DNA from: Bacteroidales bacterium
GTDB taxonomy: Bacteria; Bacteroidota; Bacteroidia; Bacteroidales; UBA12077
Assembly (NCBI GenBank): GCA_003446015.1
Contig: DMBU01000158.1
Location: 1 to 60,482, forward strand
DNA: 60,482 nucleotides
Direction: 5' to 3'
The number at the start of each line of letters is the position of its first letter. The first letter of the stretch is position 1. Shown here piece after piece: positions 16,856 to 26,104 of the stretch. The notes below the pieces were generated by a model. That model ran no database searches and was not told the DNA's origin. It was given only the letters and a program-made list of their open reading frames with translations. A program made the position numbers and the translations under genes.

Positions 16856-17569
16856 CTATTTTAATTCCCGAAGATACATTTGAATTGTATTTTCGAGCCC
16901 CAGGTATAATGCATCTGAAATTAAAGCATGCCCGATTGATACCTCAAGCAAGCCAGGTATATTTTGATTAAAATACTTTAAGTTATCTAAATTTAAATCA
17001 TGACCGGCATTTAGCCCTAAGCCTGCAATTTTAGCAGTTTCTGCAGCTTTAGCAAATGGTGCAATGGCTTGCTCTTTGTCTATTGGAAAAAGATCAGCAT
17101 ATGGCTCGGTATATAACTCAATACGATCAGTTCCTGTATCAGCCGCATTTTTGATTAGTTCTGTATCTGTTTCAATAAAAATTGAAGTTCGAATTCCAGC
17201 TGATTGAAAACGTGAAATAACATCTTTTAAAAACATTTTATTTTTAATGGTATCCCATCCTGCATTGGAAGTTAGAGCATCTGGAGGATCGGGCACTAAT
17301 GTTACTTGTGTAGGTTTAATATCTAAAACTAATTTTATAAATTGTTCCGATGGATATCCCTCAATATTAAATTCAGTTTTTATTATGGGTTTAATATCTA
17401 ATACATCCTGATACCGAATATGTCTCTCGTCGGGTCGGGGATGAACTGTTATTCCTTCCGCACCAAATTGCTGACATTTTATTGCTGCATCTAAAACATT
17501 CGGATAATTTCCTCCACGAGCGTTTCTTAATGTTGCAATTTTATTTATATTTACACTTAGTCTGGTCAT
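16856..17569 (-). CDS. pdxJ: Pyridoxine 5'-phosphate synthase
   Basis: This 237-residue TIM barrel condenses 1-deoxyxylulose 5-phosphate and 3-amino-2-oxopropyl phosphate in the DXP-dependent vitamin B6 pathway. Signatures are LSVNINKIATLRNARGGNYP at the start, GITVHPRPDERHI (substrate-binding), VTLVPDPPDALTSNAGWD, ERIELYTEPYA-like DRIELYTEP, GLGLNAGHDLNLDNL and EVSIGHALISDALYLGL. It is divergent from the CBS-domain gene. Confidence 0.96.
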   Translation of the reverse strand: MTRLSVNINKIATLRNARGGNYPNVLDAAIKCQQFGAEGITVHPRPDERHIRYQDVLDIKPIIKTEFNIEGYPSEQFIKLVLDIKPTQVTLVPDPPDALTSNAGWDTIKNKMFLKDVISRFQSAGIRTSIFIETDTELIKNAADTGTDRIELYTEPYADLFPIDKEQAIAPFAKAAETAKIAGLGLNAGHDLNLDNLKYFNQNIPGLLEVSIGHALISDALYLGLENTIQMYLRELK

Positions 17570-17611
17570 ATTTCGTTATTTGACAGTAGAATAAACAAAT
17601 TATTAATTGAG

Positions 17612-17644
17612 TTTGTTAAATGAACAAAAATACAAGTATTTTTG
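17612..17644 (+). promoter_or_regulatory. Promoter of the CBS-domain gene
   Basis: TTTG at 17612-17615 and TATTTTTG at 17637-17644 are separated by 21 nt, an excellent match to the Bacteroidota primary sigma consensus (TTTG, 19-21 nt, TAnnTTTG). Transcription should start near 17651, only about 8 nt before the ATG at 17659. It may drive the downstream envelope cluster. Confidence 0.75.
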
Positions 17645-17658
17645 AGAACAGATAAAAT

Positions 17659-18324
17659 ATGTTAGCGAAAGATTTGATATCTGATGAAATTCCTGCTTTA
17701 CGAACTTCCGACACGGCTGTTGAGGCATTGAACTGGATGGAAGTTTTTCGTATTTCACATTTGCCTATTGTGAATAATGAGGAGTTTTTAGGATTAATAT
17801 CTGATACTGATATCTATGATTTAAATAATCCAAACGAAGCTATTGGAAATCACCGATTATCGTTGCTCAGACCTTCAGTCAGATATGATCAACATATTTA
17901 TGAAGTTATGGAGGTGGCTGCAAGGTTAAAACTGACTGTTATTCCTGTTCTCGATCATTTAAATAAATTTCTGGGAGTGGTTCGAATGACCGATTTGCTG
18001 CATTATTTTTCTAAACTTTCTGCAATTGAAAAACCTGGAGGGATTGTTGTTCTTGAAATTGCACAAAGTGATTATTCAATGATTGAAATATCACAAATTG
18101 TTGAATCGAACGATGCTAAAATACTAAGTATGTATGTGAATTCACTTCCCGATTCTACTAAACTTGAAGTTACATTAAAACTAAACATCACAGATTTAAC
18201 TTCAGTTATACAAACATTTAACCGATATGAGTACGATATCAAGGCTTCGTTTATGGAATTTGATGAACAGGATGATCTTTATAACGAAAGATATGATTTG
18301 TTTATGAGATTCTTAAATACCTGA
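17659..18324 (+). CDS. CBS-pair protein with ACT-like C-terminal domain
   Basis: The 221-residue cytoplasmic protein has two CBS motifs: residues about 1-58 (SHLPIVNNEEFLGLISDTDI) and about 75-130 (LTVIPVLDHLNKFLGVVRMTDLL). Residues about 135-215 have alternating strands and helices (GGIVVLEIAQSDYSMIEIS) like an ACT domain. CBS pairs bind adenine nucleotides and act as energy sensors. It is the first gene of a same-strand run with nadK two genes downstream, so a nucleotide-sensing role is plausible, but no target is evident. Confidence 0.8.
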   Translation: MLAKDLISDEIPALRTSDTAVEALNWMEVFRISHLPIVNNEEFLGLISDTDIYDLNNPNEAIGNHRLSLLRPSVRYDQHIYEVMEVAARLKLTVIPVLDHLNKFLGVVRMTDLLHYFSKLSAIEKPGGIVVLEIAQSDYSMIEISQIVESNDAKILSMYVNSLPDSTKLEVTLKLNITDLTSVIQTFNRYEYDIKASFMEFDEQDDLYNERYDLFMRFLNT

Positions 18325-18333
18325 TTTCTTCTG

Positions 18334-19743
18334 ATGTTATTTCCAAAAAGGCTTTTGCTGTTCTTAGTTATCTATTTATTATCTAATGGAGTAGTTTATT
18401 CTCAGAAGTTTAATGATAGTATTAAAAGTTATTATATTGAAGAGATTAACTTCATTGGAAATAAAATAACTAATGAGAAATTAATTCATCGTGAACTATT
18501 ATTTAAGACTGGTGACCTAGTTTCTATTTCTGAACTAGAATTGTTAATTTCAAAATCAAAGGAGAATTTATTAAATACTTTCCTTTTTAATTTTGTAACA
18601 ATAAAATATGCATTAATTGATGACAAAATCAGCGTTAATATTGAATTTCAGGAACGTTGGTATATATGGCCATATCCGGTTTTGGAACACGCAGATAGAA
18701 ATCTTAGTTCGTTTTTAAAAAACCAGGAATGGTCAAGAGTTGATTATGGCTTATTTGTGTTGATAAATAATTTTAGAGGCAGAAAAGAAATCCTAAAGCT
18801 TAAATCTATTTTTGGATATAACAACCGATATGTTTTGTATTATTACAAACCCTTTATTGATAAGGATCAAAGGATTGGCCTTGGGTTTGATTTTGATTAT
18901 TTTCAGAATCACGAGGTTCCCTATCAGATTATAAATGATAAACCGGAATATTTAAAATTAACTGATAAATTTGCACGCAAAACACTGAAGATTTCTCATT
19001 TTTATACTTATCGTCCACGTTTGTATACAAATCATCTCCTAAATCTGAGATTCTCGAAGGTTTCCATAAATGATTCTGTTTTAGTTTTAAATAATAATTA
19101 TTTTTTCAATAATGAAAGTGAAATAACGTTCTTTTCAATTGGATACAATTTTGATTTTGATAAAAGAGATTCTAAAATCTACCCTCTAAATGGATTTCGT
19201 GGCTTCTTTTCCATTAATAAAGATGGTTTAGGTATTTATTCAAACAATGGGAATTTAGTTTTAAAATCAATTGTCGAAGAAAATTATCAATTAACGAATA
19301 AATTTTTTGTGAACCTTAGTGTTTTGGGTCAATTGAATTTGAATAATCTGAATACATTTTATTTTTCTGAAGCCATTGGCTATTTCAATTATATAAGGGG
19401 AATGGAATACTATGTTTCAAATGGGAAAAGTTTTTATATATCAAAAACAAATCTTAAATATGAGATTATTCCACAAACAAGGTTTAATTTAAATTTCATT
19501 CCTTCTGATAAGTTTAGTAAAGTGCACTATGCATTGTATTTGAATTTATTTTTTGATTCAGGTTATGTCGATTCCGATTATACAATCAACAATACTATAA
19601 CAAATGAATTCTTATATAGTGGAGGAATCGGGGTTGATTTAGTAACTTATTATGATAAAGTTTTGCGAATTGAATATTCATTGAATAAATTTGGAGAACA
19701 TGGAATATTTTTTCACCTTGGAGCTCCAATAATTGAGAAATAA
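18334..19743 (+). CDS. BamA/TamA-family outer membrane protein with one POTRA-like region
   Basis: This 469-residue protein has a signal peptide ending near VYSQ. A short POTRA-like segment (about residues 30-110) shows IEEINFIGNKITNEKLIHRELLFKTGD. The rest is an aromatic, strand-rich C-terminal barrel with DSKIYPLNGFRGFFSI and the late segment LRIEYSLNKFGEHGIFFHLGAPI. It is about half the length of BamA, so it is not the essential assembly factor, which is encoded 3 kb downstream. It may be a specialised Omp85-type insertase or secretion barrel. Its stop is one base before the nadK ATG. Confidence 0.75.
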   Translation: MLFPKRLLLFLVIYLLSNGVVYSQKFNDSIKSYYIEEINFIGNKITNEKLIHRELLFKTGDLVSISELELLISKSKENLLNTFLFNFVTIKYALIDDKISVNIEFQERWYIWPYPVLEHADRNLSSFLKNQEWSRVDYGLFVLINNFRGRKEILKLKSIFGYNNRYVLYYYKPFIDKDQRIGLGFDFDYFQNHEVPYQIINDKPEYLKLTDKFARKTLKISHFYTYRPRLYTNHLLNLRFSKVSINDSVLVLNNNYFFNNESEITFFSIGYNFDFDKRDSKIYPLNGFRGFFSINKDGLGIYSNNGNLVLKSIVEENYQLTNKFFVNLSVLGQLNLNNLNTFYFSEAIGYFNYIRGMEYYVSNGKSFYISKTNLKYEIIPQTRFNLNFIPSDKFSKVHYALYLNLFFDSGYVDSDYTINNTITNEFLYSGGIGVDLVTYYDKVLRIEYSLNKFGEHGIFFHLGAPIIEK

Positions 19744-19744
19744 A

Positions 19745-20623
19745 ATGAGAGTAGCTGTTTTTGGTCGAAATTTCGATAAAGGATTTAGAGAATATGTAAA
19801 AATATTCTTTGAAATTCTGCAGAAGAATAATATTGAAATCACCGTTTATGACAAATTTTATGAGTTTCTAAAGAAAGAGATTGACTTGTACTCAGATAAA
19901 ATCCAGATATTCTCAAAGCATTTGGAGATAAAAAATAAAGTTGATCTTTTATTTAGCATAGGTGGTGATGGAACAATTTTAGATGCTATAACATTTGTGC
20001 GTGACTCAAACATTCCAATTGTTGGAATAAACACCGGAAAATTAGGATTTCTTGCAAGCATAGCAAAAGATGAAATTGAATCAGCTCTTAATTCAATATT
20101 TAAAAAAGATTACACTGTTGAGCAAAGAACACTATTAAAAGTGGAATCAACATCCGGATTATTTGAAGAATTTCCGTACAGCCTGAATGAGGTTGCCGTT
20201 CAAAAAGTTGATTCTGGCATGATTACAGTTCATGTTTATATCGATGGAGAATTTCTGAATTCCTATTGGGCCGATGGATTACTCGTCTCAACACCAACGG
20301 GTTCAACAGCATATTCTTTAAGTGTTGGAGGGCCAATAATAATTCCACAGTCAGGCAACTTTATTATTTCTCCAATATCTCCGCATAATTTAACTGTAAG
20401 ACCAATTGTACTTCCGGATACTAGTAAGTTACAGCTAAAGCTTGAAGGCCGGGCACTAAATTATATCGCATCACTGGATCATCGATCATTAATGATAAAA
20501 AATACAGAGGAAATTACAATTAGTAAAGCAGAATTCAAGATTCAATTAATAAAGTTAACTAATACAAGTTTTTATAAAACCTTGCGAAATAAATTAATGT
20601 GGGGTGTCGATAAAAGAAATTGA
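19745..20623 (+). CDS. nadK: NAD kinase
   Basis: This 292-residue enzyme phosphorylates NAD to NADP. The diagnostic motifs are present: GGDGTILDAI (about residue 73), NTGKLGFLA and SPTGSTAYSLSVGGPI. The upstream in-frame TTG at 19733 would overlap the preceding gene, and the ATG at 19745 places VAVFGRNF at the expected N-terminus. This is the first strand of the fold, so I chose it. NADP made here would supply the glutamate dehydrogenase encoded at 38 kb among others. The order nadK, DUF6089, uppS, bamA, Skp is conserved in Bacteroidota. Confidence 0.95.
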   Translation: MRVAVFGRNFDKGFREYVKIFFEILQKNNIEITVYDKFYEFLKKEIDLYSDKIQIFSKHLEIKNKVDLLFSIGGDGTILDAITFVRDSNIPIVGINTGKLGFLASIAKDEIESALNSIFKKDYTVEQRTLLKVESTSGLFEEFPYSLNEVAVQKVDSGMITVHVYIDGEFLNSYWADGLLVSTPTGSTAYSLSVGGPIIIPQSGNFIISPISPHNLTVRPIVLPDTSKLQLKLEGRALNYIASLDHRSLMIKNTEEITISKAEFKIQLIKLTNTSFYKTLRNKLMWGVDKRN

Positions 20624-20711
20624 ATAAAACAAAATCAACCTAAAAACGTTTTAGACTAAGGTTTAAAAAGTTGAATATAATCTTGTTATTATTTTTTTTA
20701 ATAAAAAAGAA

Positions 20712-20719
20712 TAACTTTG
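20712..20719 (+). promoter_or_regulatory. -7 element upstream of the first DUF6089-like gene
   Basis: TAACTTTG matches TAnnTTTG and is 20 nt before the ATG at 20739, in the largest gap (115 nt) of this gene run. A -33 box at normal spacing is not clear. It could drive the barrel-uppS-bamA-Skp unit. Confidence 0.5.
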
Positions 20720-20738
20720 TATTAGAAGTTAATAAGAA

Positions 20739-21491
20739 ATGAAAACATCAAAACTCCTTATTTTAATTGTATTAATGCTTATCCCAACATTAATGTATTC
20801 TCAAAGATGGAAACTTTCCAGGTCGGAATATATTTATGGTATCGGCGTTTCGAATTATTTTGGAGATATTGGGGGATCAAAAAAAGAAAGTGCTTCTGGC
20901 TTTTCTGATATTGATATTGTAAATACCAGACCAAGTTTAGCAGTCGGGTATCGCTATAAACTGTATGAAAAGATCGCAGTAAAGGCAAATCTTACTTATG
21001 CTAACATTCATGGTTCTGACGAAAAATCAATAAACGAAGGTAGAAATTATTCATTTACTACAAATATGTTTGAGTTAAACGGACATGTAGAATATCATAT
21101 TACAGAGGAGAAAGCAGTTGTATCTTATAAAAGTATGTCATTAAGAGGTAAGTTAAAGAAATTTAATGCAGGTTTAAATTTATATGTTTTTGCAGGAGTC
21201 GGAGTAGCTTATTTTAAACCAAAAGCTTTAGACGACTTTTCAGAAAGTTCGCGCTACATTGATAATAAAAATTTAGGATTAGTAGTTCCATTTGGAGTGG
21301 GACTAAAATATCCAATATCTACAAAAACATACATTGGATTAGAGCTTGGACGAAGGTTTATTACTTCTGATTATGTTGATGGATTTAGTCCGGAATTATC
21401 AAATTCAAGAGATGTATACTATTTTACAGTAATAAGCGTTTCTACTAAAATTAAGAAGAAAAGCAATCGCAGACCGGAATATCGATTTTAG
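20739..21491 (+). CDS. DUF6089-like outer membrane beta-barrel
   Basis: This 250-residue protein has a signal peptide ending near LMYSQ. The mature part has alternating beta-strands of an eight- to ten-strand barrel: IYGIGVSNYFGDIGG, RPSLAVGYRYKLY, FNAGLNLYVFAGVGVAYF and VPFGVGLKYPISTKTYIGLELGRRFITSDYVD. The Y-FGD-GG opening is typical of DUF6089/porin-like proteins encoded beside uppS and bamA in Bacteroidota. Function is not established. It is followed after six bases by a second gene of the same type. Confidence 0.8.
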   Translation: MKTSKLLILIVLMLIPTLMYSQRWKLSRSEYIYGIGVSNYFGDIGGSKKESASGFSDIDIVNTRPSLAVGYRYKLYEKIAVKANLTYANIHGSDEKSINEGRNYSFTTNMFELNGHVEYHITEEKAVVSYKSMSLRGKLKKFNAGLNLYVFAGVGVAYFKPKALDDFSESSRYIDNKNLGLVVPFGVGLKYPISTKTYIGLELGRRFITSDYVDGFSPELSNSRDVYYFTVISVSTKIKKKSNRRPEYRF

Positions 21492-21497
21492 AATGAT

Positions 21498-22169
21498 ATG
21501 AAAAGAATTTTATTACTGTTTCTATTTACTTTATCAATAAATTTCATCTTCAGTCAAAGCAAAACTGAACTGGGAGTTTTTGCCGGAACATCATATTATC
21601 AGGGCGATATTAACAAATCAAAACTGTTTTATTCACCTTCTGCAGCTTATGGAGTAATTCTAAAATACAACTTAAGCAATCACTTGTCAACCAGCCTGAA
21701 AGGTTATTATGGTAAATTAAGTGGTAGCGATAGTGATTTTAGTAATTTGGAAAATCAATTGAGAGGAGCATCATTTTCTGCCACATTAATTGATATATCC
21801 GCCCTCATTGAGTTTAACTTCTTACCATACACAAGTTCTGGATATATTAAAAAAAATAAAAACAGGTTCACCCCTTTCATTTTTTTAGGTATTGGGGGCA
21901 ATTATATATTTAGTTCGGGAGGATTCGAAAATCCAATTACAATTCCTTTTGGATTAGGAATTAAATATAATATCTTTGAGCGCTTAACTTTAGGCATAGA
22001 GTGGAGTTACAAAAAAACATTTAATGACGAGATCGACGGTGTTATTAATATTCAGGATGAAATTAATAATCCTGTAATTCATAACGACGACTGGTATTCA
22101 TTCTGTGGAGTATTTGTAACTTATAAACTGTTTAGAGATAAGATTGATTGTCCGACGTATTACAAATAG
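21498..22169 (+). CDS. DUF6089 family outer membrane beta-barrel
   Basis: This 223-residue secreted barrel has a signal peptide ending near IFSQ. It shows ELGVFAGTSYYQGDINKS and FYSPSAAYGVILKYNL, then FIFLGIGGNYIFSSGG and IPFGLGIKYNIFERLTLGIEWSYKKTFND. It is related in layout to the preceding gene, with the same GDI and FG-GIKY landmarks, so the two look like an old tandem duplication. It stops four bases before uppS, implying co-translation with the essential envelope genes. Function is unknown. Confidence 0.82.
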   Translation: MKRILLLFLFTLSINFIFSQSKTELGVFAGTSYYQGDINKSKLFYSPSAAYGVILKYNLSNHLSTSLKGYYGKLSGSDSDFSNLENQLRGASFSATLIDISALIEFNFLPYTSSGYIKKNKNRFTPFIFLGIGGNYIFSSGGFENPITIPFGLGIKYNIFERLTLGIEWSYKKTFNDEIDGVINIQDEINNPVIHNDDWYSFCGVFVTYKLFRDKIDCPTYYK

Positions 22170-22172
22170 GAA

Positions 22173-22922
22173 ATGGATTTTAAGGATAAGATTGACATAA
22201 ATAATCTGCCACAACATATTGCTGTTATAATGGATGGGAATGGTAGATGGGCAAAGAAAAAAGGAAATCAAAGAATATTTGGTCACAAAAACGGAGTTAA
22301 AGCTGTTCGTGATACTGTTGAAGGTGCTGCTGAACTTGGTGTTAAGTATTTAACTTTATATGCTTTTTCAACCGAGAACTGGAATAGACCTAAGCAAGAA
22401 GTTGATGCTTTAATGTCACTTCTTATTGCTACAATAAATTCTGAAACCGACACACTAATCAAAAACAATGTTCGTTTATTGACTATTGGTGATATTGATG
22501 GATTACCTAAAAATGTTAGTAAAAACCTAAATGAACTTATAGATCAGACTGCAAAAAACACAGGATTATCATTAGTTTTAGCTCTTAACTATAGTGCACG
22601 ATGGGAAATCGTAAACGCGGTAAAAGAAATAATAGCAGAAAATGAAAGAACTCCAATAAATGTGGAAAATATTGACAATGAGTTTTTTGAAAAATACTTA
22701 AATACAAAAAATATCCCTGATCCTGATTTACTCATAAGAACAAGTGGTGAGTTTAGAATTAGTAATTTTTTAATTTGGCAAATTGCTTATTCTGAATTGT
22801 ATTTTACCGAAGTATTATGGCCTGATTTCAGAAGAAAAGATTTATATGAAGCAATAATGGATTACCAACAAAGAGAACGAAGATTTGGAATGATAAGTGA
22901 ACAAATAAAAAATAATAATTAA
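22173..22922 (+). CDS. uppS: Undecaprenyl diphosphate synthase
   Basis: This 249-residue cis-prenyltransferase makes the C55 lipid carrier for peptidoglycan and O-antigen. Visible are HIAVIMDGNGRWAKKKG (catalytic Asp and P-loop-like substrate site), GHKNGVKAVRDT, LTLYAFSTENWNRP and PDPDLLIRTSGEFRISNFLIWQIAYSELYFT. Length is standard. It lies between the DUF6089-like barrels and bamA, the standard arrangement in the phylum. Confidence 0.97.
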   Translation: MDFKDKIDINNLPQHIAVIMDGNGRWAKKKGNQRIFGHKNGVKAVRDTVEGAAELGVKYLTLYAFSTENWNRPKQEVDALMSLLIATINSETDTLIKNNVRLLTIGDIDGLPKNVSKNLNELIDQTAKNTGLSLVLALNYSARWEIVNAVKEIIAENERTPINVENIDNEFFEKYLNTKNIPDPDLLIRTSGEFRISNFLIWQIAYSELYFTEVLWPDFRRKDLYEAIMDYQQRERRFGMISEQIKNNN

Positions 22923-22938
22923 AATTGAATTTAATAGA

Positions 22939-25542
22939 ATGATAAGAAGATTCTTATATAGCATAATTTTGGTTTGTTTAGCAGCTTCTGCTTTTACACA
23001 GGAAATTGATTACAAAACAATACCTGTTTCAGATTACAAGAAACCCAAAGAATTTATAATAAAAGAAATTAATGTTTCAGGAATAAAATACCTTGATAAA
23101 AGTATCCTGGTTAATTTATCAGGATTAGCAGTTGGAACAAAGATTTTTATCCCCGGTGATGATATTACAAATGCAATACAACGATTGTGGGGACAAGGAC
23201 TATTCTCCGATGTAAAGATTTACACAACAGATTTTATACAGGATAGCGTAAGCCTGGAAATATATCTTCAAGAGCGACATCGGTTATCTGAACTGGAAAT
23301 CTTTGGATTAACGAAAAGTAAAGAAAATGATGTTAGAGAAAAACTTGAATTAAAAAGAGGAATGCAGGTAACTCAAAATCTTATAAACAATTCTGAAAGA
23401 GTAATAAAAGATTATTTATATGATAAGAAATACATTAATTCTAAAGTTGATATTGTTCAGGTTGATGATACAATAGTTGGTCTCAATAATGTTAAACTTA
23501 GGATTTATATCGATAAGGGAGAGAAAGTAAAAATCAAAGATGTTAACTTTTATGGGAATACCGTTTTTACCGATGCCAAATTACGAAGAACCATGAAAGA
23601 AACCAGAAGGAAGAGTTTAAACTTTTTTAAACCATCAAAATTTATTGATGATGTATATGAAGATGACAAGGCCCTGGTAATAACAAAATACAATTCAAAA
23701 GGATATAGGGATGCTGAAATAATAGTTGATTCTGTTTATAAGGTAAGTCCAAAAAGAATCTCAATTGATATTCATATTAACGAGGGAAATCAGTATTTTT
23801 TCGGGAATATTGATTGGGTTGGAAATACAAAATATTCAACAGAAGGGCTTAATAGAATACTTAAAATTAAAAAGGGAGATCCTTATGATACTGAGATGTT
23901 GAATAAAAGATTAAACTATGATGAAGATGCTGTAAGTAATTTATATTTGGATGATGGACATTTATTTTTTAATGTGTCTCCTACAATTCTTAAAATTGAG
24001 AACGATTCCATCGATGTTCAAATGAGAATATCAGAAGGGAAACAAGTAAGTTTAAATAAAGTTGTTATTCATGGAAATACCAAAACAAACGAACATATTA
24101 TAAGACGTGAATTACGAACAAAACCAGGTGAGTTATTCAGCAAATCAGAAATAATGCGTTCACAAAGAGAATTATCTCAGCTTGGCTATTTTGATCCGGA
24201 ACAGTTTGGTATTGAGCCTACTAATATTAATCAGGCAGAGGGATTAGTTGATCTTGAATATACCCTTGTGGAGAAATCAACAGATCAACTTGAAGTGTCT
24301 GGGGGATGGGGTGCTAATATGTTTGTTGGAACATTAGGTCTAAGATTTAGCAATTTCTCTGCAAAAAATGTATTTAAGAAAGGAGCATGGAGGCCAATCC
24401 CTTCTGGCGATGGACAAACGTTAAGTTTAAGAGCACAAACAAATGGTCAGTATTATTCTGCATATAGTGCGAGTTTTGTTGAGCCTTGGTTTGGAGGTAA
24501 AAAACCTAATTCACTTTCTGTATCAGTATATTACACAATACAAAAAAACACAAACTATTTTTATCAAGTTGGAGATGAATATCTGAAAATTTTTGGAGGT
24601 TCTGTTGGTTTAGGTCAAAGACTAAAATGGCCCGATGATTATTTTACAATTTCAAATTCTATAAGTTATCAGAGATATGATTTAAACGATTGGGATTATT
24701 TTATTTTCCAAAACGGAACATCAAATAATATTAGTTTTTCAACAACTCTTGCCAGAAACTCAACCGATCAGATTATTTATCCAAGATCAGGATCTTCATT
24801 TATGTTAAGTTTACAAATAACACCACCTTATTCTTTATTTAAAAAAGATAATTTTTGGGAATTATCAAATTCAGAAAAAGCAAATATTGATTCAGACATT
24901 ATAAGCAATTACGGAGATACATGGGAGAGTTTAACTTCAGCACAGCAAGAAATAGCATTTAATAAGGGTTATGATGATGAAAGTGACAGTAAAAAATATA
25001 GCTGGATTGAATATCATAAATGGAAATATAAAGGTTCATGGTATTTAAGAATATGGAAAGATCTAGTTTTAGCAACGAATACTGAATTCGGGTATTTGGG
25101 ATATTATAATAAAGATATTGGTTATTCTCCTTTTGGTCGATTTGATCTTGGAGGTGATGGTATGTCGGGATATAGTTTGTATGGAGAAGAAAATATCGCA
25201 TTAAGAGGTTATGAAAATGGTTCATTAACCCCCCTTAATGCTGATAGAAAAAACAATGGTAACGTTTATGAGAAAATAAACTTCGAGTTACGATACCCTA
25301 TAACATTAAAACCTCAGGCAACAATTTATGTTTTGGGTTTTGTTGAGGCAGGTAATGCATGGTCAAGCATTGATAATTATAATCCTTTTAAAATTAAGCG
25401 TTCTGCAGGTGTTGGCCTTAGAGCATTTTTACCTATGTTTGGTTTATTAGGAATTGATTGGGGGTATGGCTTTGACGATATTCCAGGATTACCAGATGCA
25501 AATGGTAGCCAGTTCCATTTCGTAATAGGACAGCAATTTTAA
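22939..25542 (+). CDS. bamA: Outer membrane protein assembly factor BamA
   Basis: This 867-residue protein is the core insertase of the BAM complex. A signal peptide (to about residue 20) precedes five POTRA domains over about residues 40-455 (examples: IKEINVSGIKYLDKSILVNLSGL, VNFYGNTVFTDAKLRR, VVIHGNTKTNEHIIRRELRTKPG). A 16-strand barrel follows, with DGMSGYSLYGEENIALRGYENGSLTP near the lid loop. The chain ends in FHFVIGQQF with terminal Phe. About 90 residues between strands (roughly 640-700) are rich in Trp, Tyr and Lys, an extended extracellular loop common in Bacteroidota. It is upstream of two Skp-like chaperones. Confidence 0.96.
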   Translation: MIRRFLYSIILVCLAASAFTQEIDYKTIPVSDYKKPKEFIIKEINVSGIKYLDKSILVNLSGLAVGTKIFIPGDDITNAIQRLWGQGLFSDVKIYTTDFIQDSVSLEIYLQERHRLSELEIFGLTKSKENDVREKLELKRGMQVTQNLINNSERVIKDYLYDKKYINSKVDIVQVDDTIVGLNNVKLRIYIDKGEKVKIKDVNFYGNTVFTDAKLRRTMKETRRKSLNFFKPSKFIDDVYEDDKALVITKYNSKGYRDAEIIVDSVYKVSPKRISIDIHINEGNQYFFGNIDWVGNTKYSTEGLNRILKIKKGDPYDTEMLNKRLNYDEDAVSNLYLDDGHLFFNVSPTILKIENDSIDVQMRISEGKQVSLNKVVIHGNTKTNEHIIRRELRTKPGELFSKSEIMRSQRELSQLGYFDPEQFGIEPTNINQAEGLVDLEYTLVEKSTDQLEVSGGWGANMFVGTLGLRFSNFSAKNVFKKGAWRPIPSGDGQTLSLRAQTNGQYYSAYSASFVEPWFGGKKPNSLSVSVYYTIQKNTNYFYQVGDEYLKIFGGSVGLGQRLKWPDDYFTISNSISYQRYDLNDWDYFIFQNGTSNNISFSTTLARNSTDQIIYPRSGSSFMLSLQITPPYSLFKKDNFWELSNSEKANIDSDIISNYGDTWESLTSAQQEIAFNKGYDDESDSKKYSWIEYHKWKYKGSWYLRIWKDLVLATNTEFGYLGYYNKDIGYSPFGRFDLGGDGMSGYSLYGEENIALRGYENGSLTPLNADRKNNGNVYEKINFELRYPITLKPQATIYVLGFVEAGNAWSSIDNYNPFKIKRSAGVGLRAFLPMFGLLGIDWGYGFDDIPGLPDANGSQFHFVIGQQF

Positions 25543-25553
25543 AATCTTATAGT

Positions 25554-26066
25554 ATGAAAAAATTACTTTTTGGTTTACTTTTTATTTTGATATCAACTCA
25601 TATTTTTGCTCAGAAATATGCATTTGTTGATACGGATTATATTTTAAACAATATACCAGCCTATAAAGCAGCACAAGATAAACTAAATCAATTATCTGCA
25701 GACTGGCAAAAAGAAATTGAAGTTGAATATACGATCGTGGATAGAATGTATAAAGATTTTCAAGCTGAGAAGGTTTTATTAACGAATGAAATGATTAAAC
25801 AACGTGAAGCCGAGATTGCTGCAAAAGATAAAGAAATAAAGGATCTTCAAAAAAGATTCTTTGGTCCGGGAGGAGAGTTGTTTAAAAAGCGACAGGAACT
25901 TGTAAAACCTATTCAGGACGAAGTATATAATGTTATAAAAAACATCGCTGAATCAGGGAATTATGCTATTATTTTCGATACTGCAGCCGGAGCAAGTATA
26001 CTGTTTACCGATCCAAAATATGATAAGAGTGATGAAGTTTTAGAAAAATTAGGCTATAAGAATTAA
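25554..26066 (+). CDS. Skp/OmpH-family periplasmic chaperone (first copy)
   Basis: This 170-residue protein has a signal peptide ending near IFAQ. The mature part has KYAFVDTDYILNNIPAYKAAQDKLNQL and a long helical arm (about 45-125) rich in Lys, Glu and Gln, then the closing strands YAIIFDTAAGASILFTDPKYD. Skp proteins form trimeric jellyfish-shaped chaperones that hold unfolded barrels for BAM. The family usually appears beside bamA, as here. A second copy follows directly. Confidence 0.92.
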   Translation: MKKLLFGLLFILISTHIFAQKYAFVDTDYILNNIPAYKAAQDKLNQLSADWQKEIEVEYTIVDRMYKDFQAEKVLLTNEMIKQREAEIAAKDKEIKDLQKRFFGPGGELFKKRQELVKPIQDEVYNVIKNIAESGNYAIIFDTAAGASILFTDPKYDKSDEVLEKLGYKN

Positions 26067-26104
26067 TTTTATAAATTTGTAATTAAATTAAAAATTTGGA
26101 ACAT

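Noticed and set aside
18334..19743. Gene as the essential BamA
   Set aside because: It is half length with one POTRA-like region, and a complete 867-residue BamA lies downstream next to Skp genes.
24959..25225. 88-codon minus-strand ORF within bamA
   Set aside because: Rich in His, Tyr, Asn and Ile with no domain; it is the antisense of barrel strands and has no start context.
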